Shown in pieces: positions 53,928 through 64,000 of a stretch of 64,000 nt of DNA (positions within the stretch are counted from its first letter, which is position 1; every line of letters starts with the position of its first letter). The position numbers were made by a program, and so were the translations under genes. Source of the DNA: Rhabdophis nuchalis. Lineage: Eukaryota; Chordata; Lepidosauria; Squamata; Natricidae. The DNA is taken from contig CM077643.1 in assembly GCA_039707465.1 (NCBI GenBank), forward strand, positions 328,169,419 through 328,233,418, in the 5' to 3' direction. The notes beneath the pieces were generated by a model that was given only the letters and a program-made list of their open reading frames with translations, had not been told where the DNA came from and searched no databases.

Positions 53928-55845
53928 CTGATGTCAGGGTGGTATTTAAATATATAGATTAAAAATGATAAATGACATATTAAATAGTCGAATATAACAA
54001 TAACATTTCTGGTAATGATAAAAAGCAAGTGATGAAAACGTCATTGCAGGTCTAAAAATGATACAAGTTGATATACTTCAGTAAATAACATGTCTTCATC
54101 TAGCCCTAAAAATAGATTATAAGATGGGCTCCAGTGAGATGTTTTTATTGGAATAGTAGCTACTTTTTTTTTTTTACAGATTTTGCTCCGTGAAATTTTG
54201 CTTCCCCAGAATTATTCCACTATCCATAAAAATGTCATGATAGATTGAACTACTGTGTCATCAAGAAGAGCATACCAGCAGCCCAGTATCTAACAAGAAT
54301 TTTCTGAGAAGCTGAAGGTGAAATATGAAAGAGACAGGCCACGTTCTATGTAGACCGTGACAACATTCAGAATAAATTATTTTGAAAACAAAGAATGAGC
54401 TACATTTTTGTTAGCCAAACCCCCCCCCCCCTCTATCAAATTATACTACTTTTAATAGTAGTAACACTTTCGATAGTCTTTTGACTCTGCAGAAGCAGTC
54501 TGAATCTGCATAATAGATAGGGAGCCAAAAACGCGGGGGAGAGAAACATGGCCTCCTCCTTGCTCCTGAGCTTCTATGAGTCACCTGTTAGTTACTATGA
54601 GAAACTGGATGCTGCAAGAAAGAGACCTTTGTGTCTGATCCAGCAGGGGCTCTATATGTTAGCATTGCAGATGACTTATGTGGATTAATCAACACAGGGA
54701 CAGTTGTGCAGTAATATTGGCCCCTGTTGATTTTGCCGTATGATCCTTTGTGTGCCTGATAAATTCAGTGCCATTCTACAACCTGGTGGTTGTTTTTTTT
54801 CTTATTTAATTGCATTAGCAGGCACCTCCAGAGCCTTTACCTCCTCCTCCTACTTTCCTTTTCCTCTTTTCCTTATCAGCAAATGTGCTGTGCCTTTTTG
54901 AATGTGCTCTTGCATACTGAATGTACTCCAGGTTTTATCAACAAGTGAAAAGCCATATGCCTCAGGACATTGAATAGCTGGAAAAAAATTCCTTAAATAT
55001 AAAAAGGCTGGTCTTGGAAAAACTGTCAGCTCATTTAAAGCTTTTTCTAACATTATTTTTAAAACACAAATACAACTAAATACGTCAGTGAATTGGTAAA
55101 GATGATAATTAAGTCAAATAAGTTCTCATAATTGATTGGAACAAATTGTTTGTTTTTCAGTGTTATCCTAATTCATACATCTGTGTAGAGTGTAATTTCT
55201 GGTTTAAACAAGCCACTGGAAAAATTGCTGCATCACAACTTGCCTACAATATACACATCTAATTTACTATTTTATCATACTACTGTTTACAATTACAGTA
55301 AAGTCTTGATATAATGGACTATTTGGACAAATGGGGGTCTATTAAGGCTGACTGTCCATTAAATCTGAAGAAGAGGAAAAAAGAATAGAGAAAGGAAAGG
55401 AAAGGTTACTTACTAGGAGTTTTGTTTGTGTTGTTTTTGGTTTGAGGAAAGACAGACGTGAAAAATATGCTCCTTTGTGCATATTTTGTGTCTACAGAAC
55501 ATACTAAGACAATCCTGGTTAAGGTGGGTGACAAATGAGGTCCTGCAAGAAAGGATGTGAGGAATTTGGGAAGAACAATGGTAAAAAGGAATAGAGAGCA
55601 GTTTCTGAGGGGGCTTGGTTTAATTGACAAGGTGTGAGAAGCTGCTTTTGAAAAGTGATATGGAGAAAATGGAGGACACAGACATGCTGAAAATAGGTGA
55701 GGTATAATTTGATTCAGGGTCTCTTCTCTCCCTACTTCATTTTCAAGAGGGAGAAATCAGGCTATGGGATACGAATCAGGATTCTGTTTCTGTTACTGAG
55801 ACAATAAAAGAGAAGGTGGCAATTGCATTCATACTGCTTCTCTTA
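53928..55845. other. Mostly unassigned sequence
   Basis: C-run at 54420-54432. At about 55298 'acagtaaagtcttgatataa' after a TA resembles the end of a pogo/Tigger-like transposon, but no matching right end was seen. Nothing else recognised. Confidence 0.4.
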
Positions 55846-55849
55846 ATAG

Positions 55850-56250
55850 AAATATATAGGAATATTCTTTATTGGCAAAGTGTAATTGGACATACAAGGA
55901 ATTTGTCTTAAGCTCTCAGTGTACATACAAACAATAAAGTGGTAAGTCATAAGATACAATCATAAATCATAAGATACAAACAAGTGATAAATCATATCAG
56001 TAGGAGTAGGTAATAGGAAAGATGAGGAAGGTAAGAAGATGAGGAAGATGAGAAGATGTAAAGATGAGAAGGATAATAGCAATACAGTCCTCCTACAAGG
56101 TTAGATACCGTTAGACATAAGACAGTGCTGTGGGAATTAACAGAGTGATGGCATGAGTGAGACATCTTTGTGTCTAGTTGTTTCGGTATGCAATGCCCTG
56201 TAACAGTGTCCTGAGGTGAGAAGTTGTTCTCCCCTAAGGTGTTGAAGTCA
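55850..56250 (-). mobile_element. LINE 3' end (CR1/L3- or Rex-like), minus strand
   Basis: Minus strand: 'ttgcataccgaaacaactag', 'acacaaagatgtctcactca', then 'gtacactgagagcttaagac', 'aaattccttgtatgtccaat' and 'ttgccaataaagaata' with a TATTC-like tail remnant. I recognise this as an abundant snake LINE 3' end whose tail often expands into ATTCT repeats. Clade label is uncertain. Confidence 0.6.
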
Positions 56251-56255
56251 ATAAT

Positions 56256-56341
56256 TTCCTTCCTTCCTTCCTTCCTTCCTTCCTTCCTTCCTTCCTTCCT
56301 TCCTTCCTTCCTTCCTTCCTTCCTTCCTTCCTTCCTTCCTT
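56256..56341. repeat. (TTCC)n microsatellite
   Basis: About 21 uninterrupted TTCC units. Confidence 0.98.
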
Positions 56342-56429
56342 CTCCTTATGACCTCTTTGGAATTTCTTAATAAACCTTTTTGGTGAATGCTCCCCTCAGT
56401 TTAATAAACCTAGTTTAGAGCCTCTATAT

Positions 56430-56863
56430 CCATGATGGTGAACTTATGGTACGAATGGTACAGGAGCCCTCTCTGCCGTTGCCCAGCATGCATGCCTCCC
56501 GCCGACCAGCTGGGTTTATCCTGCAGGCGGGAGACACATACCTTTCTCACTTTCTGCAGCCTGTGCCTTCCCAGATCTCTGGAGATTCCCCCTCTCAGCG
56601 CTGTCTGGAGAAGCCTCCCTCTGCAAAACAGTGCTGAGAGTGGGAAAATCCTCCCTTTGCAAAACAGCGCTGAGAGTGGGAAAAGGGAGGCTTTCCCTCC
56701 CCCCAGTGCTGTTTTGGGATGGGAGGCCAAAAGGGGGGGATGTTGCGCATGCATCTGCTGGATGAGGGGCAACGGTTGCGCGGATGTGCAGGGGGTGGAG
56801 TGTATGGGAGGAGCATTACATTATGGATGTGGGCCCCAAGGAAAAAAAGGTTCGCCACCACTG
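56430..56863 (-). mobile_element. hAT-like non-autonomous element, 434 bp
   Basis: Ends CCATGATGGTGAAC / GGTTCGCCACCACTG; flanks CTCTATAT (56422-56429) and CTCTGTAT (56864-56871), an 8-bp TSD with one change. Same terminal family as 41653 and 52486. The interior repeats 'gcaaaacag(c/t)gctgagagtg' twice. Frames at 56410-56896 are not genes. Confidence 0.88.
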
Positions 56864-56934
56864 CTCTGTATAGTCTTTGCTTCCATTGTAGAATAGAGTT
56901 CTTCACATATTCACTGAGAAAGAGTCCTTTAGAA

Positions 56935-57048
56935 CAGGGGTCCCCAACCTTTGCAACTTTAAGTCTGAAGGACTTCAGCTCCCAGAATTCTCCAGCCAGC
57001 TTTGCTGAAGTCCTTCAGACTTAAAGTTGCAAAGGTTGAGGACCCCTG
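56935..57048. mobile_element. Fold-back hAT-like MITE, 114 bp
   Basis: Ends CAGGGGTCCCCAACC / GGTTGAGGACCCCTG, arms of about 45 bp around 'cttcagctcccagaattc'. Flanks CTTTAGAA / CTTTGGGA (6 of 8 match). Confidence 0.85.
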
Positions 57049-57056
57049 CTTTGGGA

Positions 57057-58490
57057 ATGTTTTTCAGATTCCCCTCCCCCCTGAATTTTAAGATGTTCCA
57101 GAAGATTTCTGTTATTCACAGAAACATTGATTGTATCACAACTAATATTGAAGAGTATCTGTTTAAATCTTTCCAGCCCTCAGGGAAAATTCAGAATGGT
57201 TTCTAGGATATAAAAAAGGAAAACCTCCGTGGTGTTGTCTTTTATAGATTTGGATTCAGTCTAGTTTTTCCACAGTTCTAGTAGGGAGGGTCAAAATTAT
57301 TTGCACACACAAAAGATTATTTATCTGAATGCTAAGCACATTTTACGTATCTTCAACCTACTTTCTTTAGGAATTATATAAGCCCTCAATTTGACTCTGC
57401 CCAATATGATTTCTGTTGCTTTTTGGCTCTACATTAAGACAATTAAAATAAACAAGAAAACAAACAGTATGTTTCTCTCATCATCTTTTAACACACAAAG
57501 CAAGGATTTGTGTAAGTCTTCTTAATTTTAATTGTTATATTTATCGTTTTACTGCTTTGTCCGTTGCCCTTAGTCACCTTGTGTGCAATAGCTAAACTGA
57601 ATAAATAAATAATTAAAAAATTAGGTACACCATTTCTACATTGTATTCAGGTTGATGTGGAAAAGGCTCCTCTTTTCTCATGAATATTTAGGTATAAATA
57701 TTAACTCAATTGTCAACATAATCATTTATCCTCTTGCACACCATTTCCTATATCCTCATTTTTAGAAGAAATTATTTGTTTATTTGTTCAATTTAGATGC
57801 TGCTAGACTTTGGAAAATACTATTTCTTAAAAACTTCACTCAGCTGTTAGAAGAGAGGCAAATTAGTAGATATATTGATTTACATACAATATTTTCAAAT
57901 TTCAGAATCTTTTTTTTTAATTTAATGCAGGTCAGATTGTTAAGAGTTAATATGTTAAAGCTGTAAGCATCAGTGAATCAAATGCCATAAGAAGCAAACA
58001 ACACCTGCTCTTCAGGAGATATTCTGATAATTAGAAAGAATGTATGACATTGTTTAAAAGGTTAGGCAGTCTGCAAACAAGATAAATTGTTGAAACCATA
58101 TGTTAAAATGGGAAGCACCAAGAGTAAACAAAAGATCGTCATGGTTTAGTTCAAAAACACTTTGACAACAAACAGATCTGATATAATTAGCTGAACATTT
58201 CCCCTTAAAAGCTCTAACTTGTTTTGCTTGGGGCAGTAAGGGAGGAAAGAATGATCTCTGGCTGCACAACATGTCCATCAAGCCAAAGTCTTAAGCAGTT
58301 CTTCTCCCCAACAATCCAGCAGGTTTATTCAAGATTGGATAATGAGTTCTTTTGCATTTTGAAAAAGTAGCCTGTTTAAACAAACCTGTTTTTAGATAGT
58401 ATTTTGATATTCAAAGGAGAAATCAGTGCATTTCATTTTACTTTTATTTTTTTCTGTCCTAAGATGCAATATCATTGTTTGCAAATGAAT
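57057..58490. other. Mostly unassigned; worn LINE tail near 57540-57615
   Basis: 'ttgcccttagtcaccttgtg' followed by (AATA)n at 57540-57615 resembles an old L2-type 3' tail. The rest is AT-rich without recognised features. Confidence 0.45.
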
Positions 58491-58506
58491 TAATGTGTAT
58501 CTCCTA

Positions 58507-58851
58507 AAAGGTAAAGGTAAAGGTTCCCTTCGCACATATGTGCTAGTTTTTCCTGTCTTTAGGGTGCGGTGCTGATCTCTGTTTCAAAGCTGAAGAGCCT
58601 ATGCTGTCCGAAGACGTCTCCGTGGTCATGTGGCCGGCATGACTAAACGCTGAAGATGCACGGAACACTGTTACCTTCCCACCAAAATGGCCCTATTTTT
58701 CTACTTGCATTTTTACATGCTTTTGAACTGCTAGGTTGGCAGAAGCTGACACAAGTAATGGGAGCTACATGACACTAGGGATTCAAACCACGAAACAGCT
58801 GACCTTTCTGATGACAAGCTCAGCGTCTTAGCCACCAAGCCACCGCGTCCT
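58507..58851 (-). mobile_element. Full-length Sauria-type SINE with 13-bp TSD
   Basis: Minus-strand SINE with A box (tggcttggtggctaagacg region) and B box (ggtttgaatcc), body and 'ggtaacagtgttccgtg', ending in (CCTTTA)n at 58507-58525. Flanked by an exact 13-bp duplication TGTGTATCTCCTA (58494-58506 and 58852-58864). Better preserved than the other copies. Confidence 0.95.
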
Positions 58852-58864
58852 TGTGTATCTCCTA

Positions 58865-59255
58865 GTAACACATTTATATAATTGATGACCATATAACTTT
58901 CTACAGGAAAGGAAGGGCATGCAGCCTGGAATTGGACCATTTAGAAATGATCTTTCTAAATGGTCTTTTCTTTTTAAGCCATTATAAAATATTTTATTTT
59001 GGCTGAAATATTTCACATGAAACACACAAAAATGGGAGATGTTCTACAGTTGGAAGAGATGATGCCGGGGTAGGCGTCTTTAATATACTAGCCATGTTTA
59101 TATAATTGGAAGTTATGTTGCTGTTTATTTTGTTTATGATAATCTTTATCTTCAGTGCTTAAATAACCATTAAAAAAAACTAATTTGGGGTTGGCAGAGA
59201 ATCTTGGTCCATTATATTGGCATAGAATAGAAGAATTATACCTATTCCTTTACAG
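58865..59255. other. Unassigned sequence
   Basis: No feature recognised. Confidence 0.5.
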
Positions 59256-59327
59256 CAGGGATGTCCAAACTTGGGAACTTTAAGACTTGTGGACTTCAAC
59301 TCCCAGAATTCCCCAGCCAGCTATGCT
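59256..59327. repeat. Half copy of the 42864-type MITE
   Basis: 'cagggatgtccaaacttggg', 'ctttaagacttgtggacttc' and 'cagaattccccagccagcta' equal one arm of the fold-back MITE at 42864-42998; the second arm is absent. Confidence 0.75.
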
Positions 59328-59915
59328 CATAAATTTATGAAGTAATGCTGATTTGTAAAAGGGATTCCTGTGTCATGCAAATTTCTGATTGGATTGAAAA
59401 TGCACTGGATTACTTCTGAGGTCAATGATTCAATCCAGGTGATTCTATAACTGAATCATTTTAAAAAGCAGTTTGAAAGAGAAATCAAAAGTCCCGCTGG
59501 GCTTGCAGAAACATGCAGTACTTTCAGAATTGTAGCATATGCTCTACATATTTCATAAAGGAAATAAGAAACTGTTTCCAACTGATGGTAATGACCCAAG
59601 AAAGGAACAAAAGATTCTGGCGGTGAACTGCTGTCTCAAAGGATGATGTCACCGAGAAAACTTTGGATTCCTGAACTATATCCTCCAGTCTCCATAAAGG
59701 TTTCTGCCAAGAGAGAGACCAAATCACCAATACTGGAAAGACTGCCTTTGGAAGACATCTTGCAGAGGTCATTTGAAGGGCTTTAAATGAAATCAAGAAG
59801 GGGAAGGACAACCACATTCGCGAAGTCATGCCAAAGGCAATAAATCCTACAATAAGGAATGCAGTAGTAAAAAGGTATCTCAAAAATGCACTGGGACATG
59901 CAACACTGAAACTTA
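59328..59915. other. Unassigned sequence
   Basis: A 119-codon minus frame (59883-59524) has no motif that I recognise and is not called. Confidence 0.45.
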
Positions 59916-59917
59916 AG

Positions 59918-60395
59918 GGAATACTTTTTTATTTTTTTAATTCTCAGTTTTATCCTTTTTACTAGTTTACAATAAACTAATACAAAAAATACAAAAGCAA
60001 ATGATAAGAAAAATAGGGGAGGGAAAAGGGAAAAGAAAAGTGTAGAAAAGAAGGGGAAAAGAAAGAAAAGGCATTGGCTTCTGATTCCTTTTGGTGCAGC
60101 AGAATAAGACTTTTTGCTTTACATAATATTATACTTTATACTTTAGTATAAAGTAGCCATTTCTATAACAACAGATCTATCCAATCAGTAAAACCAAAAT
60201 CAAAGTTTCATTTTGGTCACTCAAGCACAAAGTCCAGAAGCGGTTTCCAAGTAGAAACAAAAGTAACTCTGTTCTTTTCTTTTATCAAAGCAGCCATTTT
60301 AGCCGTCACTGCTAACTCCCATCAGCTTTTGCAACCATTCGTCCATTGTGGAAATTGAAAAATCCTTCAATACTTGCTGCTGTAACAGAACTTGA
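59918..60395 (-). pseudogene. L1 LINE 3' end with ORF2 C-terminal remnant
   Basis: Minus strand frames read 'DEWLQKLMGV' / 'ELAVTAKMAALIKEKNRVTF' and 'VSTWKPLLDFVLE' (60355-60210), the W-x-x-K-L ... W-x-P-(F/L)-L-D pattern at the C-terminus of L1 ORF2 (compare 'KTWNPFVDY' in the L1 at 33948). A purine-rich 3' UTR and an A-rich end (T-run near 59925) follow. 5'-truncated and frameshifted. Confidence 0.65.
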
Positions 60396-60690
60396 GCTTA
60401 GAGTATAGAAGGGCAAACATGAGATTGTAGGCATAACCAAAACTTGGTAGAATGGATATCATGATTAGGAAGCAATTTGTTCAAAAGGAACAGACCCAAC
60501 AAAAGGAGAAATGGAGTCACACCATATATAAAGAGTAACTATACTGGCATGGAAATTCATGATTCCAAAGATAGAAACCTGGTTGAAAAGTCTGGGTGAA
60601 TATTAATGGAGAGACACAAAAAATACCTTGTTGTGGATGTGTAGTGCAGGCCGTTTAACCAAACGGAAGATATAGATAAACTGAAACTGC
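60396..60690 (+). pseudogene. CR1 endonuclease-domain remnant
   Basis: Degraded frame 'HEIVGITKTW' (endonuclease E-x-W region, Glu lost to Lys), 'ttgttcaaaaggaacagacc' and 'ccttgttgtggatgtgtag' follow the CR1 ORF2 endonuclease order. Several stops. Confidence 0.6.
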
Positions 60691-60765
60691 TTTGCTTTGC
60701 TTCTTTTTAGAATTTTTTTTAAAAAGATGTTTGGACAAAAACATTGAAATACGGATAATATAAAC

Positions 60766-60895
60766 CAGGAGTGTCAAACTCGTGGCCCATGGGCAGATGT
60801 GTCAGGCACTGGCCACACCCACGCCCAGTTTAGGGTAAAAAAGGTCACAATATGTCACATGATGTTGCTGTGATGATGTGCGTTTGACACCCCTG
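60766..60895. mobile_element. hAT-like MITE, 130 bp
   Basis: Ends CAGGAGTGTCAAACTCG / GTTTGACACCCCTG, exact 8-bp TSD ATATAAAC (60758-60765, 60896-60903). Confidence 0.93.
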
Positions 60896-60903
60896 ATATA
60901 AAC

Positions 60904-62010
60904 TATTTGCACTCTGATGTGTTTATTATTTATTGCTAATGTTATATTTTGAGAGTAACTTTTGAGTAGCTCATTTTAAAAAAAAAACTATTTCAGAGCT
61001 TTAGTTTTTTGACTTGACTTATTTATTTCTCTGCTTCTATTATCTCCTTTATTAGGGAACAGAAATGTTTTTGAATTGCTGTGTGCGACATATTGAGTGA
61101 AATAGCTCCAGTTTTCTTCTATAATTGTTCCTAAGCTTTAAAAACCTACTGGAACAGTGTTAATCAATGGCATCTACAGGAGGTTAACTCCAGAGGTTTT
61201 GCACATAGTCAGCTGGATCATTGATTATTTCTGAATCCTTTGTAATAAAATGTATTCATACTTATAGAGGTTTTAGAATCTAAGACACCCATGCTATTCA
61301 TGATCCCATGTGGCTAGTCAAGTGTGAGAATAAACTGATGATCCAGTGTCTAACAATAATAAATGGTAAAATTGTATGTTATAGAAAGTATATGTGTTTC
61401 TGTAATAGGCTTTTTTAAACATTGTGAACTGTAGCCTGTTGTTCTAGATGCCAATTTATCCACATGTTTCAAAACAAAAAATGAAGAAGAAGAAGAAACC
61501 TGCAGGGATAGTGTGACAGAATAGCAAATAGATTCATTGTGACAAAAGAGCAATATATTTGAGAGAACTTTACCTACTTAACTTTCAGTGATTTTCTTCT
61601 TACAAAAGTGAAACTGATCATAATGAAGGCATCAGAGAATTGACCTTTTAAAAATACCAGTTTGCTCTTTACAAATTGGTGAAGCAGAAAGAAATAGCAA
61701 TTTATTCTGTTCTGTAACGTTTCAGAATGTGAACTGGAAAAAAGGAAGGTGAAAAAGCAATTCCAGTAGATGGCGCTAGCTATCTGGGGAAGATAATTGA
61801 AGCTAGTAATCGGGACAAGATAATTTTACACCCCGGTAGATATTTGGAAATGAAAAAAATTCCAGTCTTGATATATTTCTATAATGCAAATCTTGAAATC
61901 CAGGAATGATTTAAATATGATACTGTTAGAGCAATATATGAATGATTTATTACCTGGATAACATGTTCTGTTGCAGAAACATGAGAATCCACAAAAAAGT
62001 GTTGCACAGG
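60904..62010. other. Unassigned AT-rich sequence
   Basis: No gene or named repeat recognised. Confidence 0.5.
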
Positions 62011-62014
62011 TGCT

Positions 62015-62215
62015 TTTTAAAGAGGCAACTGGAGTTTCTGATTTTTTCTTTGAAGATGTTTCGCTTCCATTCCATCAGCTCATCTTCAGAACTGAAGAAA
62101 CTTCCTGGATGAGAAGTGAAACATCTTCAAAGAAAAACAAGAAAGTCCAGTTGCCTCTTGAAAAAAAAACACATTTGGGACAACCATGATCCGGATGACT
62201 AATAATTTCCATAGA
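62015..62215. repeat. Dispersed repeat with internal hairpin, possibly Penelope-like
   Basis: 'tttctttgaagatgtttcgc' (about 62045-62064) is matched inversely by 'gtgaaacatcttcaaagaaa' (about 62116-62135), and 'gttctgaagaaacttcc'-type wording sits between. The following 'cacatttgggacaaccatga' and 'tccggatgactaataatt' complete a phrase I know from amniote repeats linked to Penelope-like elements. Family uncertain. Confidence 0.45.
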
Positions 62216-62311
62216 TATCCACAAAATGTTTCACTTATCTTCAGTCAATACATATGGGTCAAGCCATAACCTATTATTAAAAATGTACAGGCAGAAATGT
62301 AAAAATAACTC

Positions 62312-62440
62312 CCTTTAATAATAATAATAATAATAATAATAATAGTTGAATTTATTGACCGCTCCCTCTCCCCACAGGGACTCGGGGCGGTGCACAGGGA
62401 GAATAAAAGCAATAAATATACAAAATACATACCAATTTAT
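62312..62440 (-). mobile_element. L2 3' tail fragment with (AAT)n
   Basis: 'gaccgctccctctccccaca' and 'gggactcggggcggtgcaca' are the reverse of the L2 3' UTR; the tail is (ATT)n on the element strand (62318-62344). Confidence 0.9.
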
Positions 62441-62446
62441 GGACAT

Positions 62447-62752
62447 GAATGAATGAATGAATGAATGAATGAATGAATGAATGAATGATTTAATTTATAG
62501 ACTGCTCCTCTCCCCGTAGGGACTCGGAGCGGTGCACAGGGAAAACTAAAACCACAATACAATAAATATACAAATACAATTAAAAACAAATTAAATCTGG
62601 GCCTGTGCTAAAATCCCCTTAACCTGCTAAAATACCCAATTAAAACAGCTAGACCCTGTAGAGAGAGGCTACCCAAGGCCGGCCAAACGGAAAAGATGAG
62701 TTTTTAGTTTCAGACGGAAGGAGCGGAAGTCCGTGGTTGTTCTAATGTTGTT
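62447..62752 (-). mobile_element. L2 3' end fragment with (AATG)n tail
   Basis: A second, longer minus-strand L2 3' end: (GAAT)n at 62447-62486, 'gggactcggagcggtgcaca', through 'ggccggccaaacggaaaaga' and 'agacggaaggagcggaagtc', which match the L2 at 22322-22390. Truncated at about 62752. Confidence 0.92.
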
Positions 62753-63117
62753 CTAATGACATGCATTTGGGAGTGTTTGTAGAACTCAATGCAGGAGAAC
62801 TACATCACAATATACATATGGTAAGATGTCATCTAACCTTTATGTGTGTTGGACCAGGTATTGAAAGTCTTTCTTGTCTGTTTAAAAGGGAAAAAGAGTC
62901 TTTATGCCGAGGATGATTTAGTAATTTGTCTTTCAGCCATCTTGACTCCTGTGTAATATTAAAATATATCCTTGATCACATGTAAAAATGGATGTACATG
63001 TTTGACTATCTGTTTCCAAGATCTTTGGATTAGTGTCAAACTGTTCCATAGGAAACTTACTTTACTAGAAAACCTTAACAATAGAACTATTATTTAAAAG
63101 TGGAGAGACCATATTAT
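62753..63117. other. Unassigned sequence
   Basis: No feature recognised. Confidence 0.45.
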
Positions 63118-64000
63118 ACATCTGGGTAATGTGTACCTGGCTCCCCACTACATATCAGCAGCCCTACCCGAGCTTCTCAATGTGATAACCGAGATGGCGG
63201 TTGACACTCCCAGGCTGTTAGTCATGGGGGATTTCAACCTGCCATCGATAGGCGAGACATCTGAGATGGCACGAGAGTTCATGGCCTCCATGATGGCCAT
63301 AGAACTGACCCAGTTAGTTCATGACCCCACCCACACTGCAGGACACACGCTGGACTTAGTTTTTGTCTCCGGCCAGTGGTTGAGTGATCTAGGTTTAGGG
63401 GAAATAGCTGTTGAACCCCTGTCATGGACAGATCACTCTCTCCTTCGGCTTGGCTTTCCAACCACTGCACCCCACCGCGGGGAGGCGGAACCCAAAGCGG
63501 TGAGTTGGTTCTGCCCCAGGTGCCTGATGGACCCTGAGAGGTTCCAGATGGAGCTTGGGCCAATACCTGAGACCCTGACCTGCAACTCGACTGAGGACCT
63601 AGTGGCCGCTTGGAATAATGCGGCCATGGGGACCCTGGACCAGATCGTGCCTTTGCGGCGTCTTACCCGGCGCCGAACCACCTTGGCTCCCTGGTTTTCC
63701 AAGGAGCTGAGGGTGATGAAGCGTCAGAAGAGATGTCTAGAGAGCGGTTGGAGGGCCACCCACTCCGAATCTGACTGGACACTGATAAGGTCGTATTTAA
63801 AGACCTACCTAGTGGTGATAAGAACAGCGAAACGTAACTATTTCTCTGCTCTTATCGCATCTGCAGATAACCGGCCTGCCACCCTGTTTAGGGTGACCCG
63901 CTCCCTTCTTCACCTGAGGGCGCAGGATGCCCCCTTGCAGGGTCATGCAGAGGAATTTGGGTGTTATCTGCATGACAAAATCGATCAGATTCGGGACGGG
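63118..64000 (+). mobile_element. L2-clade LINE, third copy, 5'-truncated, runs off the window
   Basis: High-GC insertion starting near 63118 in AT-rich sequence and continuing to the window end; collinear with 24830-23945 (minus) of the intact L2. Confidence 0.93.
63131..64000 (+). CDS. L2 ORF2 endonuclease domain and linker, partial (open)
   Basis: 290 codons open from the truncation point to the window end. Equivalent to about residues 168-458 of the L2 protein at 22322-25318: 'VYLAPHYISAALPELLNVIT', 'RLLVMGDFNLPS' (GDFN catalytic Asp/Asn block), 'GHTLDLVFVSG', 'PLSWTDHSLLRLGF' (SDH-like block), then the linker 'TLAPWFSKELRVMKRQKRC' and 'TAKRNYFSALIASADNRPAT'. The first endonuclease motif (ETWL) is missing owing to truncation, so a functional nuclease is unlikely. 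Protein similarity to the intact copy is lower than that of the copy at 38128, so this is a different subfamily or an older insertion. Whether the RT is open beyond the window is unknown. Confidence 0.9.
   Translation, partial: MYLAPHYISAALPELLNVITEMAVDTPRLLVMGDFNLPSIGETSEMAREFMASMMAIELTQLVHDPTHTAGHTLDLVFVSGQWLSDLGLGEIAVEPLSWTDHSLLRLGFPTTAPHRGEAEPKAVSWFCPRCLMDPERFQMELGPIPETLTCNSTEDLVAAWNNAAMGTLDQIVPLRRLTRRRTTLAPWFSKELRVMKRQKRCLESGWRATHSESDWTLIRSYLKTYLVVIRTAKRNYFSALIASADNRPATLFRVTRSLLHLRAQDAPLQGHAEEFGCYLHDKIDQIRDG

Noticed and set aside
55298..55380. pogo/Tigger-like transposon end
   Set aside because: Only one end-like phrase next to TA; no inverted partner or transposase remnant seen.
59524..59883. 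119-codon minus-strand frame
   Set aside because: Hydrophobic composition but no recognisable motif, no repeat copy and no supporting signals.

Overview
The window reads as non-genic nuclear DNA from a squamate reptile, most likely a snake. The evidence is the repeat content: tRNA-derived SINEs whose 3' end is the Bov-B-type '...ACATATGTG...CCTTTACCTTTACC' tail (Sauria SINE type), many CR1 3' ends carrying the 'ggactagatgacct(cc)aaggtcccttccaact' signature and (TATTG)n-like tails, several generations of L2-clade LINEs, L1, a DIRS-like remnant, and GATA/AGGC/TTCC microsatellites. The background is AT-rich. No host protein-coding gene, rRNA or functional tRNA was recognised. The only host-gene hints are a 42-nt U2 snRNA pseudogene (49675-49716) and one weak, speculative 64-bp exon-like segment (28908-28971).

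Layout. 0-11.2 kb: CR1 tails, a near-perfect palindrome touching a full Sauria-type SINE, a Tc1-like 5' fragment fused to an L1 ORF1 remnant, a frameshifted CR1 reverse transcriptase (4.8-6.3 kb) and L2 tails. 12-19 kb: four complete hAT-like non-autonomous transposons with exact 8-bp target-site duplications (TSDs), a DIRS-like remnant with inverted terminal repeats (14.2-15.4 kb), and a 1.7-kb hAT-like element (17070-18781) that holds a ~670-bp GC-rich palindrome, a ~680-bp polypurine tract and a 4 x 30-bp tandem repeat. 19.9-20.8 kb: two LTRs. 22.1-25.3 kb (minus): an L2 LINE with an uninterrupted 998-codon endonuclease/reverse transcriptase ORF. 26-27.3 kb: an ancient L2. 28.5 kb: a solo LTR. 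32.6-36.3 kb: CR1 debris, a tRNA-SINE, and an L1 3' half inserted with an 11-bp TSD into the end of another LINE.

37.5-40 kb: an old DNA transposon next to a second, very similar L2 copy (5'-truncated, YADD changed to YPDD). 40-43 kb: three more hAT insertions and a local inverted duplication. 45.9-53 kb: old DNA transposon, L2 remnants, MIR-like SINE, U2 pseudogene, hAT copies, and a 134-bp insert of unknown origin with a 19-bp TSD. 53.3-57 kb: microsatellite cluster, CR1/LINE tails, hAT copies. 58.5 kb: complete Sauria-type SINE with a 13-bp TSD. 60-64 kb: L1 and CR1 pieces, hAT MITE, L2 tails with distinct microsatellite tails, and a third L2 copy with an open endonuclease frame running off the window end.

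Nothing here forms an operon or pathway. The functional logic is retroposon/transposon biology: autonomous LINEs (L2, CR1, L1) as possible drivers, SINEs and MITEs as passengers, and nested insertions that date each other. Family names for old fragments are by eye and should be treated as provisional.
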